Part shown: positions 1-10,904 of the stretch, one piece after another
Layout: each line of letters opens with the position of its first letter
How positions within the stretch are numbered: the stretch's first letter is position 1
Source of the DNA: Notamacropus eugenii
Taxonomy: Eukaryota; Chordata; Mammalia; Diprotodontia; Macropodidae
Assembly (NCBI RefSeq): GCF_028372415.1
Contig: NC_092875.1
Coordinates: 410,885,739-410,949,738 of the forward strand
Direction: 5' to 3'
DNA length: 64,000 bases
Position numbers and translations under genes: made by a program
The notes under the pieces: generated by a model
What the model saw: the letters and a program-made list of their open reading frames with translations, nothing else
Told to the model about the DNA's origin: nothing
The model's database searches: none

Positions 1-11
1 ACACACACACA
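1..11. repeat. (CA)n microsatellite, cut by window edge
   Basis: The window opens inside an AC dinucleotide run, so the true length of the microsatellite is unknown. The next ~50 bases (about 35-65) read like the tail shared by L2 and MIR elements ('gctgggtgctagggataca'). Confidence 0.7.
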
Positions 12-119
12 GATCATCTATTATTACATTCTAGTCATTGAGCTGGGTGCTAGGGATACAAAGATGTTGGTGTTTCCCTCTGTGGTAACTATGTATGTAT
101 GTAATGGTCAGAAGTTGGA

Positions 120-480
120 AGCCTATGTGTGGGTCTTTATTTCTTTTCTTGTATTTTTTTCTATTGGTGAATTATATATGTATTTGATTAAAGGAGATTT
201 TTAAATCCTCAAAAGTTGCGTTTCTTTTTAGAAAAGCAGATCAAAGAACCTGTGATAGCAGGCCCCCTTGTGTATGTTGGGGTGCTTACTGTTACAACTG
301 TCTGGAGTTGGTATTATTATGGAACAAGGGTGAAGGTGAAGAAATACTTGTATTCTGGAAGTATGAAGAGATGGGAAGCGATGCACAATTTTCCAGAGCC
401 TAATTATGAATACATGTTTGTAGTCTTTGCGGCTGATGCTGGTTGAGTTAGAAGACTGGGAGATGGACAGCATATCTGAT
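120..480 (+). repeat. Unnamed interspersed repeat carrying a 76-codon open frame
   Basis: Positions about 130-260 resemble positions 1070-1190: both have a TTAATTAAAG/TTGATTAAAG-like core, then an 'AGTTGC-TTTCTTT-AG-AAAA-CAGA' stretch and an 'AAGAACCTGTG-TAGCA' block. That two-copy similarity is direct evidence of a repeat. A 76-codon plus-strand frame (216-446) starts inside it and contains VYVGVLTVTTVWSWYYYG, which looks like a short hydrophobic stretch, but I cannot match it to a protein family. The 'tttctttttag' before it imitates a splice acceptor, yet the second copy has the same feature without a frame, so I treat the ORF as chance. It may be the end of a long terminal repeat or an untranslated part of another element; family unknown. 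Confidence 0.4.
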
Positions 481-490
481 AGCTCTAATC

Positions 491-662
491 CAGGGGTGGG
501 AAACCTGTGACCTCAAAGCCACATGTAGCCTTCTAGGTCATAGGATGTGGCCTTTTGACTGAATCCAAGTTTTATAGAGCACATTATTTTATTAAGGGAA
601 TTTGTCCTTTGAAGTTTAGATTCAATCACAGGACGACAGTTGAGGACCTAGAGGCTTCAAAA
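491..662. mobile_element. Fold-back non-autonomous hAT (Charlie-like) DNA transposon
   Basis: The element starts with CAGGGGTGGGAAACC, typical of hAT-Charlie terminal repeats. The left arm (roughly 505-585, with ACATGTAGCCTTCTAGGTC and TTTTGACTGAATCCAA) is repeated in inverted, diverged form on the right (roughly 606-660, with TTTAGATTCAATCA and GAGGACCTAGAGG), so the whole can fold into a hairpin. It has no transposase frame. It resembles the marsupial OposCharlie-type short palindromic elements as I remember them; the subfamily name is inference. The right terminus is eroded. Confidence 0.7.
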
Positions 663-667
663 CTATA

Positions 668-815
668 CCAGTCCTCTCATGGTACAGATGAACAAAGGTC
701 TAGAGACCTCATATGACTTTCTTAAAGTTCTATGGGCAGTAATTTAGCATAGTCAGGTTTCAAACCCAGTTCTTTGACTCTATTCAGCACACTCTCTACT
801 GAACTATTTAACTTC
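668..815 (-). repeat. MIR-like core-SINE fragment
   Basis: The sequence follows the reverse complement of the MIR consensus in order: a 'ggtacagatgaacaa' block where MIR has 'tttacagatgagga', then 'catatgactttcttaaag' for 'aagtgacttgcccaag', then 'ggtttcaaacccagttctttgactc' for the B-box-derived part, then 'actctctactgaact'. It is strongly diverged, as expected for an old mammal-wide SINE. Confidence 0.55.
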
Positions 816-1064
816 TGCCTTTTTTCTGTTGTCTGAGAGATTGAAGAATGAAGTACATCTTAATAAATACAGTTAATCAAAGTTTGTATATAATAAGTAT
901 TTAATTAAATACATACTTGTGGAATTAAAGTAAAATTAATTGAATAATAAAATTATCTGTCTATATATTTATCTCTATATCATACATTCTTTTGTTACGA
1001 AGAGTCCAGTAGAAGTGAATGTTGAAAACTAAAAATGAAGTAATTATTTTTTTTAAAAGGAGCT

Positions 1065-1194
1065 CTTTCTATTGGTCTTCATTTCTGTGCTTGTCTTTTC
1101 TCTGTTGGTATATTTAATTAAAGTAGATTGTTGACCACCTTTTAAGTTGCTTTCTTTAGAAAAACAGAACTAAGAACCTGTGCTAGCACTCCTC
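1065..1194 (+). repeat. Second copy of the unnamed repeat seen at 120-260
   Basis: This stretch aligns by eye with 130-260 over roughly 120 bases, including 'attaaagtagattgttgac', 'aagttgctttctttag' and 'aagaacctgtgctagcac'. The similarity stops where L1 sequence begins near 1195. The two copies lie in direct orientation about 930 bases apart, so they could be the two ends of one degraded element or two independent insertions. There is no coding potential here. Confidence 0.4.
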
Positions 1195-1486
1195 CATTTT
1201 CTTTCCCCTTTCTTCTCCTAATTCCTATAAGGTAAATTAGATTTCCATACCTAACTGATTATGTTAATCCCTCTGTAAGCCAAATCTGATGAGAGTAAAG
1301 TTCAAATAATGCTAAACTCCCTCCCCTCTCTCCCTCTACTGTAACAGGTTTTGTGCTATTTCATGTGTTTACCTCTTTCTTTCCTCTTGTCCCAGTACAA
1401 TCCATTTTTACCATATAAATAGATGTTTTATCATAACATCAAAGTCAACTTATATTCATGCCCTAGATCTATGTATACTCTTTTTC
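1195..1486 (-). repeat. L1 fragment, between-ORF region
   Basis: The reverse complement matches the segment between the endonuclease start and ORF1 of the L1 at 8030-8250. Shared landmarks in the same order are 'ccaaatctgatgagag', 'ctccctcccctctctccctctactgtaa' (as a pyrimidine-rich block) and 'ccatataaat...tcatgcc'. No ORF1 or ORF2 is retained. The 3' end of the next L1 abuts it at about 1487. Confidence 0.55.
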
Positions 1487-2893
1487 AAAAATTACTTTGT
1501 TTTTGTTTTTAGTGTTCTAGAATCACTTTCATTTATCTTCAACTTTTTCCCCTTCCCTCCCCCTCCTTCCCTCCTACCTTCCCACTGTCTCCCTGAGATG
1601 GTGTACAATTTTATATGGGTTCCACACATACATTCCTATTAAATACATTTTCACCTTCTTCATGCTGCATAGAATTAAAATGAATGAGAGAAATCATAAA
1701 ACAAAACAAAATATACAAAAGAAAATGGTCTGCTTCATTCTGTGATCAAATTCCATAGTTCTTTCTCTGAATGTGGAAGGCATTTTGCCTCAAGAGACAA
1801 ATGGGAATTTTTTAAGTCTTTGCATTTCAGTGAAGTAGTAAGTCCACCAGAAAAATTCCTCACACACTGTGGTTGTTGCTGTGTACAAAATTCCCCTAGT
1901 TCTTCCTATTTCACTCAGTATCAGTTCCCATAAGTCCTTCCAGACTTTTCTGAACTCCTCCCGTTTATCATTTCTTAAATCAAAATAGTATACATTGCAT
2001 TATTTGAACTTTACTCTCATTACATTCATATGTCACAACTTGTTCAAACATTACCCAATTGATGACATCCCCTAGAATTCTAGTTCTTGGCCAATGTACA
2101 GAGCGTTGCTCTAAATATTTTTGTACATGTGGGACCCTTTCCTATTTTTATGATTTCTTTGGGATACAGTCCTAGAAGTGATATTACTGGGTGAAGGGTT
2201 ATTGTTCTCCAGAGCATTTGGATCAGCTCACAGCTCCACCAACAATGAATTAGTGTCTCTGTAATTAGTATTGATTTAGAGCAGTTTTTCGTATGACTAT
2301 AGATAGCTTTAATTTGTTCCTTTGGAAGCTACCTGTTCATATTCTTTAACCATTTATCAATAGGGGAGTGACTTGTAATTTCATAAATTTGACTCAGTTC
2401 TCTATATATTTTAGAAATGAGGCCTTTATTACAGACACTAGTTGCAAAAATTCTTTCCCAGTTTTCTGCTTCCCTCCTAATCTTGGTTGTATTGGGCTTG
2501 TTTGTGCAAAAACTTTTCAATTTAATATAATCAAAATTATCCATTTTTCAATTCATAAGGTTCTCTACCTCTTGTTTAGTCAAACATTTCTCCATTCTCC
2601 AAAAATCTGACAAATACACTATTCCTTTCTTCCCCAATTTTTTTATAATATTAGTGTTTATACATAGATCATGTATCCATTTGGACTTTACTTTTGTGTA
2701 CAGTGTCAGGTATTGGTCTATGACCAGTTTCTGCCTCACTGTTATCCAGTTTTCTCAGTAATGTTTGTCAAGCAGTGATTTCTTATACCAGAAGCTGGGG
2801 TCCTTGGGTTTATCAAAGAGTAGCTTGCTATATTCATTGACTACTGTGCCTTGAGTACCTAACCTATTCCACTGGTCTACCCTTCTATTTCTT
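1487..2893 (-). mobile_element. L1 LINE, 5'-truncated (3' UTR plus ORF2 C-terminus)
   Basis: On the minus strand the C-terminal part of L1 ORF2 is readable: the frame at 2329-2544 gives MDNFDYIKLKSFCTNKPNTTKIRREAENW..GLISKIYRELSQIY, which matches the ORF2 region DKWDLIKLKSFCTAKETT..GLISRIYNELKQIY of known L1 proteins. The 3' UTR (about 1487-1990) contains a polypyrimidine-rich block on the plus strand and ends in a T-rich stretch, the complement of the A-rich tail. The copy stops at about 2893, exactly where the 3' end of the next L1 begins, so either it was truncated there or the next element inserted into it. Several frame breaks make it non-coding. Confidence 0.85.
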
Positions 2894-5800
2894 TTTTTAA
2901 TTGAATTATTTTATTTAATTTATTTGTTTTGGGTGTTTGACAATCACTTTCATATATCTTAGATTTTTGCTCGCTCCCTCCCCCTTATTCCCCTCTCCCT
3001 CTCTACTCCTCCCTGAGTAAGAATGCAATCTTATGTAGGTTCTACATGTACATTTCTTTTTAATGTATGTTGCATAGAAGAATTAAAGTGAATGGGAGAA
3101 ACCATAAAACAAAACAAAACATAATACACAAGAAAATGGTCTGTTTCTATCTGTGATCCAATTCCATAGTTCTTTCTCTGGATGAGGAAGGTATTTTGCC
3201 TCAAGAGTCCATTGGAAATTTTTGAAGTCCATGCATTTCATTGAATTACTAAGTCTACCAGAAAAACTTCTGGAACACTGTGGTTGTTATTGTGAACAAA
3301 GTTCTCCTGGTTCTGCTCCTTTCACTCAGCATCACTTCGTATAAGTCTTTCCAGGCTTTTCTGAAGTCTTCCTGTTCATTCTTTCTTTTACTACAATAGT
3401 ATTCCATTATATTCATATATCACACTTTGTTCAGCCATTCCCCAGTTGATGGGTATCCACTTGATTTCCAGTTTTTGGTCACCACAAAAAGAACTGCTAT
3501 AAATATTTTTGTACATGTGGGACCCTTTCCCATTTCTATGATTTCTTTGGGATAGAGTCCCAGAAGTGATATTGCACATGTTTATAGACTTTTGGACATA
3601 GTTCTAAATTACTCTCCAGAATGGGTTGGATCAGCTCACAGCTCCACCAACAATGAATTAGTTTTCCAATTCTCCCACATCTTCTCCAACATTCATCTTC
3701 TTCCTGTTCTGTCATATTAGCCAATCTGATAGGTGTGATGTGGTACCTCAGAGTTGTTTTGATTTCATCTCTAATCAATAGTGATTTAGGGCATTTTTTC
3801 ATATGATTATAGACAGCTTTAATTTCTTCCTCTGAAAATTCCTTGTTCTTATCCTTTGATTATTTCTCTATTGGAGAATGACTTGTGTTCTTGTACATTT
3901 GACTCAGTTCTCTATATAACTTAGAAATGACGTCTTTACTACAGACACTAGCTGTAAAAATTCATTCCCAGATTTCTACTTCCCTCCTAATTTGGTTGCA
4001 TTGAATTTGTTTGTGCAAAAACTTTTCAATTTAGTATAATCAAAATTATCCAGTTTGCACTTCAGAGTGTTCTCTTTCTCTTGTTGAGTCATAAATTTCT
4101 CCATTCTCCATAAATGTGACAAATACACTATTCCTTACTACCCTAATTTGTTTATAGTATCAATCTTTATATCTAGATCATGTATCCATTTGGATTTTAT
4201 TCTTGTATATAGTGTCAGGCATTGGTCTCTGCCCAGTTTCTGCCACACTGTTATCCAGGTTTTCCAGAAGTTTTTGTCAAACAGTGAGTTCTTATCCCAG
4301 AAACTGGGGTCCTTGGGCTTATCAAAGAGTAAATTGCTATATTTACTCACTACTGTGTCTTGAGTATCTAACCTAACCCACTAGTCTACTCCTCTGTTTC
4401 TTAGCCAGTATCAAGTGGCTTTATGATTGCTGCTTTATAATGCAATTTGATATCTGATAAGGCTAGGACACCTTCCCTAGCATTTCTTTTCATCAGTTCC
4501 ACTGATATTCTGGAACTTTTGCTCTTCCAGATGAATTTGGATATTACTGTTTTTTACTCCATAAAATAATTATCTGGTAGTTTGATTGGTATGGCACTGA
4601 ATAGGTAAATGAATTTAGGTAGGATTTTTATTATATTATCTCTGCTTACTTCTGAGCAACTGATGTTTTTCCACTTTCTTAGATCTGACTTTATTTGTGT
4701 GAAAAGTATTTTTTTAGTTGTGTTCATATAGTCCCTGGGTTTGTTTTGGCAGGTAGACTGCCAGATATTTGATAGTGTCTACTGTAGCTTTAAATGTGAT
4801 TTCTCTTTCTGTCTCTTGCTGTTCAGCTTTGTTAGTAATATATAGAATTGCAGGTGATTTATGTGGGTTTACTTTGTAACCTGCAAGTTTGGAAAGTTGC
4901 TTATTATTTCAAGTAGCTTTTTACTTCATTCTCTGGAATTCTCTAAGTATACCATCATATCATATGCAAAGAGTTATAACTTAGTTTCTTCTTTGCTTAT
5001 TCTTATGCCTTCAATTTCTTTTTCTTATTCCTAAAACTAACATTTCTGTTCTAGCATTGAATAACAGTGGTGATAATGAACATCTTTTTTCACCCTTGTT
5101 CTTATTGGAAATGCATCCAGCTTTTCCTTGTTGCATATAATGCTTGCTGATGGTTTTTGGTAGATATTGCTTATTATTTTATGGAAGGCTCCATTTATTC
5201 TTAGGTGCCACACTGTTATCCAGTGTTTTCAATAAAAATGGGTGTTGTATTTTGTCAAAGAGTTTTTCTGCATCTATTGAGAATAATTATATGGTTTCTG
5301 TTGGTTTTGCTGCTGATGTGATCAATAATCCTGATAGTTTTCCTAATGCTGAACCAGTCTTCATTCCTGGTATAAATTTACCTGATCATAATGTATTATT
5401 CTCATGATAAGTTGCTATATTCTTTTTGCTAATATCTTATTTAAAATTTTTGCATCTATATTCATTAGAGAAATTGGTCTATAATTTTCTTTCTCCATTT
5501 TGGCTCTTTCTGATTTAGGTATCAGAACTATATTTGTATCATAAAAAGAATTTGGTAGGAGTCCTTCACCAATTTTCCCATATATTCTATACAGTATTGA
5601 AATTAACTGTTGTTTAGATGTTTGATAGAATTGACGTGTAAATCCATCTGACTGGAGATTTTTTCCTAGGGAGTACATTTATCGCTTGTTGAATTTCTTT
5701 TTCTGAGATGGGGTTATTTAAATATTCAACTTCTTCTTCTGTTAATCTGAGCAGTTCATATTTTTTAAAATAGTAATTCAACTGATTTAGATTCTCAAAT

Positions 5801-6293
5801 TTATGGACATACATTTGGGTAAAGTATTCCTCATTGGAGGAAATTTTTCATTACATTTTTGATATTGGTGATTTGGTTTTCTTTCTTTTTAAAAAAAAAC
5901 AAATTGGCCAAAGGTTTATCAATTTTATTGTTTGTTTGGTTTTTACAAAACAAACTTTTAGTTTTATTTATTAGTTCAATAGTTTTCTTAATTTCAATTT
6001 TATTAATCTCTCTTTTGGTTTTCAGTATTTCTAACTTGGTATTTACTTGGGGAACATCAATTTGTTTTTTTTTTTTTAACTTTTTCAGCTGCATATCTAA
6101 TTCAATAATATCTTCTTTCTCTATTTTATTCATATAGGCATTCAATGATATCAAACTTCCTCTCAGAACTGCTTTTGCAGTAGCACCTGAGTGTTGATAG
6201 GTTACTTCATTATTTTCATTGTCTTGAATGAAGTTGTTGATTATTTCCATGATTTGTTTTTTAATCCGTTCATTCTCTTTTCTTTTTTTTTAG
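2894..6293 (-). mobile_element. L1 LINE, long copy, part 1 (3' UTR, ORF2 C-terminus, RT, linker)
   Basis: The minus strand carries ORF2 in order from right to left. The endonuclease-RT linker is at 5831-6250 (MEIINNFIQDNEN..LISLNAYMNKIEKED). The RT N-terminus is at 5415-5814, with [18 protein letters not shown] and [24 protein letters not shown], a close match to the L1 consensus. The RT active-site region is at 4951-4973, and the C-terminal domain at 3391-4350 (MKKCPKSLLIRDEIKTTLRYHITPIRLAN). The active site reads LFAYDMMVY, not FADD, so one catalytic aspartate is lost. The 3' UTR with its T-rich end (complement of the tail) is at 2894-3370. Frame breaks are scattered throughout. ORF2 continues after an inserted L1 at 7091. 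Confidence 0.88.
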
Positions 6294-7090
6294 CTTTCTT
6301 TTTTAAATTTTATTTATTTTCAGTGTTCTGCAATCACTATCATATAACTTAGATTTTTTTTCCCCTCCCTCCTCCTTCTTCCTCCCTACCACCTTCCTCC
6401 TTCCCTGAGATGGCATACAATTTTATATAGGTTCTACACATACATTCTTATTAAATACAGTTTCACCATAGTCATGTTGCATAGAAGAATTAAAATGAAT
6501 GGGAGAAACCATATAACAAACCAAAACACAATACAAAAGAAAATGATCTGCTACATTCTGCAATTGAATTCCATAGTTCTTTCTCTGGACATGGGAGGCA
6601 TTTAGCCTTGAAAGACCACTGGGAATTTTTTAAGTCCTTGCATTGCAATGAAGTTCTAAGTCTACCTGAAAAAATCCTCTCACACTGGTTGTTACCGTGT
6701 ACAAAATTCTCCTGGTTCTGTTCCTTTTGTTCAATATCAGATTGTATAAGTCTTTCCATGCCTCTCTGAAGTCTTCCTGTTCATCATTTCTTATAGCACA
6801 ATAGTACTCCATCACATTCATATAACACAATTTTTTCAACCATTCCCCGATCGATGGGCATTCCCTTGATTTCCAGTTTTTGACCACTACAAAGAGTGCT
6901 TGTATAAATATTTTTGTACATGTGGGACCCTTTCCCTTTTTTATGATCTCTTCAGTGTACAGTCCTAGAAGCGGTATTGCTGGACAGGAGGGTATATACA
7001 TTTTTGTAGCCCTTTGGGCATAGTTCCAAATTGCTCTCCAGAATGGTTGGATCAGCTCACAGCTCCACCAACAGTGAATGAGTGTTACCC
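6294..7090 (-). mobile_element. L1 LINE 3' end inserted into the larger L1
   Basis: This is a second 3' UTR and ORF2 C-terminus (frame 6630-7001 includes PSIGEWLKKLCYMNVMEYYCAIRNDEQEDFREAWKDLYNLILNK, the usual ORF2 end) lying within the ORF2 of the flanking L1. The host ORF2 reads up to the equivalent of 'ERIKKQIMEIINNF' on one side (6250-6290) and 'WKLNNLILKNEW' on the other (7095-7150), which are neighbouring residues in L1 ORF2, so the insertion is clean. A short direct repeat close to TCATTCT-TTT flanks it (about 6268-6280 and 7091-7102), a probable target-site duplication. The T-rich stretch at 6284-6320 is the complement of its tail. Confidence 0.85.
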
Positions 7091-8450
7091 ACTCATTCTT
7101 TAGGATTAGATTATTTAGTTTCCAATTAATTTTTGGTTTATGTTTCCATGGCCTTTGATTACATATAATTTTTATTGCATTATAATCTGACGAGGATGAA
7201 CTGACTACCTCTGCCTTTCTTCACTTTATTGTGAGGTTTTTTTTTTTTTGCCCTAGTACATGATCAATTTTTTATATGTGCCGAGTAGCATTTGTGTATT
7301 CCTATCTATCCCCATTCGATTTTCTCCAGAGATTTATTCACCTCCTTAACTTCTTTGTTGTTTATTTTGAGGTTACATTTATTAAGTTCAGAGAGGGGGA
7401 GGTTGATGTACTACATTAGTATAGTTTTGCTGTCTATTTCTCCCTGTAACTTCCTTAACTCCTTCTCTAAGAATTTTGATGCTACACCATTTGGGGCATA
7501 TATGTTTAGTAATGATATTTCTTCATTATGTATGATACTTTTCTGCAAGATATAGTTTTCTTCTTGAACTCTTTTTGATTAGGTCTACTTCTGCTTTTGC
7601 TTTGTCTGAGATTAGAATTGCTACTCCTGCTTTTTTTTGCATCAGTTGAGGCACAATATATTCTGCTCCAAAATTTTAACTTCACCCTTTGTGTATGCCT
7701 CCACTTAAAATATGTTTCTTGTAAACAACATGTTACAGTTTTTAATCCATTCTGCTTTTCACCTCCATTTTATGAGAGAGTTCATCCCATTCACTTTTGC
7801 AGTTTTGATTACTATCTGTGTCCTTCCCTCCATCCTCTTTCCATCTATTTACGACTTTATTTCTCCCTTCTCCTTTTCAACAGAGTTTTAATTTTTGACC
7901 ACCACCTCCCTCAGTCTTCTCTCACTTCTTTCAGCCTCCTTCCCATTTACTCCCCTTTAGCCTTTCTGCTTCTCTCCTTTTCCACCTCCCCTCCCTTTTC
8001 TATCCTCTTTTTACTTTTCTATCCCCTATTACTGCCTATAGACCTAGTTAGATTTCTATATTTAATTGAGTTTGTTGTTCCTCCCTTGAACCAAATCAGA
8101 TGAGAGGAAATCTCAAATGATGTTCATCTCCCTCCCCTTGTTTCCTCTACTCTAATGTTTCTGTGTGCCATAATTTTCATTTTTGTGCCTCTTCCATTTT
8201 ATATCTTCCCATAAAATCCCTTCACACTCTTAAATCATGTTTTTATCTTCATATCATTTCATTTATACACACTCTCTCTATGTATATGCCTTTTATATAT
8301 CATAATAAATATACAATTCTCAATATTAACAAGTATCATCTTCCCTTATAAGGATGTAAACAGTTTGCCCATATTTAATAACAAGTTTTTTTTAACTGTT
8401 TACCTTTTTATGTCTCTCTTGGGAATTGGGTTTGAAGGTTGAATTTTCTT
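7091..8450 (-). mobile_element. L1 LINE, long copy, part 2 (ORF2 endonuclease and inter-ORF region)
   Basis: This is the N-terminal part of the same ORF2. The minus strand gives the AP-endonuclease motif CLQETYFKW at about 7698-7728 (consensus QETH, here with Tyr) and a block ending LLNIYAPNGVAS at about 7480-7520 (consensus NIYAPN), then a match to the 'DLKGEIDS' region at about 7430-7460 and WKLNNLILKNEW at 7095-7150. From about 7800 to 8395 the sequence is a pyrimidine-rich inter-ORF spacer. The end near 8395-8450 matches the 3' end of ORF1 ('gtttacctttttatg...gtttgaaggttgaatttt'). The reading frame is broken. Confidence 0.8.
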
Positions 8451-10602
8451 TTTTCTAATGTTTATTTATTTATTTTCACTTTTTAACATTTATTTTCAGT
8501 AAATTCTGAGTTCCAAATTTTCTCCTCATTTCTCCCCTCCTTGTACCCCAAAACACCATGCATTCTGATTACACCTTCCCTCAATATGCCCTCCCTTCTA
8601 TCACATCCCTCCCATCCCTAATTCCCATCATCTCTCTTTTCTTGTAGGGCAAGATAGATTTCTTTACCCCATTACCTGTATTTCTCATTTTCCAGTTGTA
8701 TGTAGAAACAATTCTCAGCATTCATTACTAAAACTTTGAGTTCCAACTTCTCTTTCTTCTTTCCTCCCCACACATCCCCATTAAGAAGGCAAGCAATTCA
8801 ATATAAGCTGTATACAAATATTATCTTTCAATAGTGGAATGTGAACAGTTCACCTTTAGAAAGTCCCTTCTGATTTCTCTTTCCTGTTTACCTTTTCATG
8901 CTTTTTTTTTTTTTGATTGTTGTTTGAAAGTCAAATTTCCTTCCCTGTTTACCTTTTCATGCTTCTTTTGATTTTTGTGTTTGAAAGTCAGAGTTTCTAT
9001 TCAGTTCTGGTCATTTCATCAAGAATGCTTGAAAGTCCTCTATTTCATCGGATGGCCATTTTACCCCTATAGTATTATACTCAGTTTTGCTGGGTAGGTG
9101 ACTCTTGATTTTAATCCTAGTTCCTTTGACTTATGAAATATCCTATTCCAAGCCCTTTTATTCTTTAATGTAAGAGCTGCTAGATCTTTTTTTTTATCCT
9201 GATTTTATTTCCACAATACTTGAATTGTTACTTTCTAGCTACTTGCAATACTTTTTCCTTGATGTGGGAACTCTGGAATTTGGCCACAATGTTCCTTGGA
9301 GTTTCTCTTTTTAGATCTCTTTCAGGAGGTGATCATTGGATTCTTTCAATATTTATTTTGCCCTCTGGTTCTAGAACATCAGAGCTGTTTTCCTTGATAA
9401 TTTCATGAAAGATGATGTCTAAGCTATTTTTTTAGTCATGGCCTTCAGGTAGTCCCATAATTTTTAAATTGTCTCTCCTTGATCTATTTTCCAGGTCAGT
9501 TGCTTTTCCAATGATATATTTCACATTATATTTCATTTTTTCATTCTTTTGGTTTTGCTTTGTAATTTCTTGGTTTATCATAAAGTCATTAGCTTCCATC
9601 TGCTCCATTCTAATTTTGAAAGAACTATTTTCTTCAGTGAGCTTTTGAACCTCCTTTTCCATTTTGCTAATTCTGTTTTTTAAAGCATTGTTTTCCTCAT
9701 TCGCTTTTTGAACCTCGTTTGCCAATTGAGTTAGCCTATTTTTAAAAGTGTTATTCTTCAGTATTTTTGTGTCTCCTTTAGCAAGATGTTGGCTCCATTT
9801 TCTTGTGTCACTCTCATTTTTCTTTCAGATTTTTCCTCCACCTCTCTGACTTGATTTTCAAAATCCTTTTTGAGCTCTTCCATGGCCTGGAATCATTGCA
9901 TATTCATTTTGGAGGTTTTGGATGCAGAAGTCTTGACTTTTAGGTCTTCCTCTGATGGTATGCATTGATCTTCCTCATTTGAAAGAATAGAAGAAAACAC
10001 CTGTTCACCAAGAAAGCAGCCTTCTACAGACTTATTTTTCTTCCTTTTTGGGGGCATTTTCCAGTTAGTTACTTGATTTTTGAGCCTTTTGTCAAGAGGA
10101 GGGTATACTCTTGGGACCTGTAAGTTCTCAGTTTCTCCAATGTGGCACAATCAAAGGAGAGGAGTTACTCTTCTCCTGGTCTGTGCTCTGGTCTGGGAGC
10201 AACCAGTAGCACTCTATTATGACCAGGATCTGCCAGCAGTGTTCCCTCTGAAGAGCCACCCCCAGATCCACTGTCAGCATTCTTCTGCAACCCAGGAGAG
10301 CCCCTCAGGGATGAGAACTAGATCAGCTGCTCAATTCCCCTTGGGTCTTTAAGGGGAGAGAGCTCCAAAAATGGATGCTGTTGCTGCAGTAACTGTTGCT
10401 AGGGGATCCAGACCACATTCTTTTCTCACTCAGGTGAAAAAGCTTTCTCACTGACCTTTGAAACTGTCTTTGGTTTTTGTGGGTTGAGCAATTGAGAAAC
10501 TGCTGTTGCCGGCAGTGCCCTGAAGCCTGTTCTGGTTCACTCTGTGCAGGTGAGAGAGGTAGCATTTACTGATCACTCAGTCATCTTGGCTCCCAGAAGT
10601 TC
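8451..10602 (-). mobile_element. HAL1-type ORF1-only LINE, near full length
   Basis: Reading leftwards on the minus strand, the element has a 5' end at about 10600 (GGGAGCCAAGATGACTGAGT), a GC-richer 5' UTR (10060-10595), ORF1, then directly a 3' UTR, with no ORF2. ORF1 starts at about 10059 (MPPKRKKNKSVEGCF); its coiled coil and RRM region is the frame at 9432-9725 (NRISKMEKEVQKLTEENSSFKIRMEQMEAND..KATDLENRSRRDNLKIMGLPEGHD). The 3' UTR (8451-8990) matches base by base much of the 3' UTR of the plus-strand elements ending at 45345 and 57425, which also lack ORF2. Length about 2.15 kb. A partial duplication of the ORF1 end occurs at 8887-9000. Frame breaks make ORF1 inactive. HAL1 families are known from mammals including opossum; the exact subfamily is not determined. 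Confidence 0.75.
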
Positions 10603-10904
10603 AAGCAGGTGACTTACAGACATTTAATCTGCAGGCTGATAGTCTCAGGAGTATCTGCTGCAGTTCTCTGTGCTTCTCTGGTTTTCTCTTGCTCTGTTCA
10701 ACTGGACTCTTGTCTTGAACTGATATGTTTGAGATTCTGCTGTGCTGCTGCTACTTCAGACCACCTGGGTCTTCCTGCTCAGCTTTGCTATGGTAAAAGG
10801 TCTATGCTGGTATGCTGTGCACTCCTCTATCCCCAAGCAACAGATCCTTCTCATCGACCTTTCTGTCTGTCCTGGGTTGTAAATTTACCACATAATGTCT
10901 CCTA
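10603..10904 (-). repeat. L1/HAL1 5' UTR fragment
   Basis: This GC-richer stretch resembles the outer 5' UTR of the minus-strand element at the window end: 'cttctcatcgacctttctgtctgtcctgggttg' here corresponds to 'cttcttgtcaaccttccaggctgtcttgggct' near 63955-63990, and a related block lies at 43200-43240. It joins ORF1 sequence abruptly near 10905, so it is a displaced piece. No coding capacity. Confidence 0.5.

Noticed and set aside
216-446. Host exon with splice acceptor before it
   Set aside because: The acceptor-like motif recurs in the second repeat copy at about 1150, there is no recognisable protein domain, and the frame ends within 80 codons.
7597-8103. 168-codon plus-strand frame
   Set aside because: It lies antisense to the L1 endonuclease and the pyrimidine-rich inter-ORF spacer; the Leu/Ser/Phe-rich composition comes from the polypyrimidine strand.
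10060-10602. CpG-island-like host promoter
   Set aside because: The GC-richer stretch is the 5' UTR of a HAL1-type element, directly upstream of its ORF1; similar blocks occur at 11690-12390, 41355-41960 and 63350-64000.
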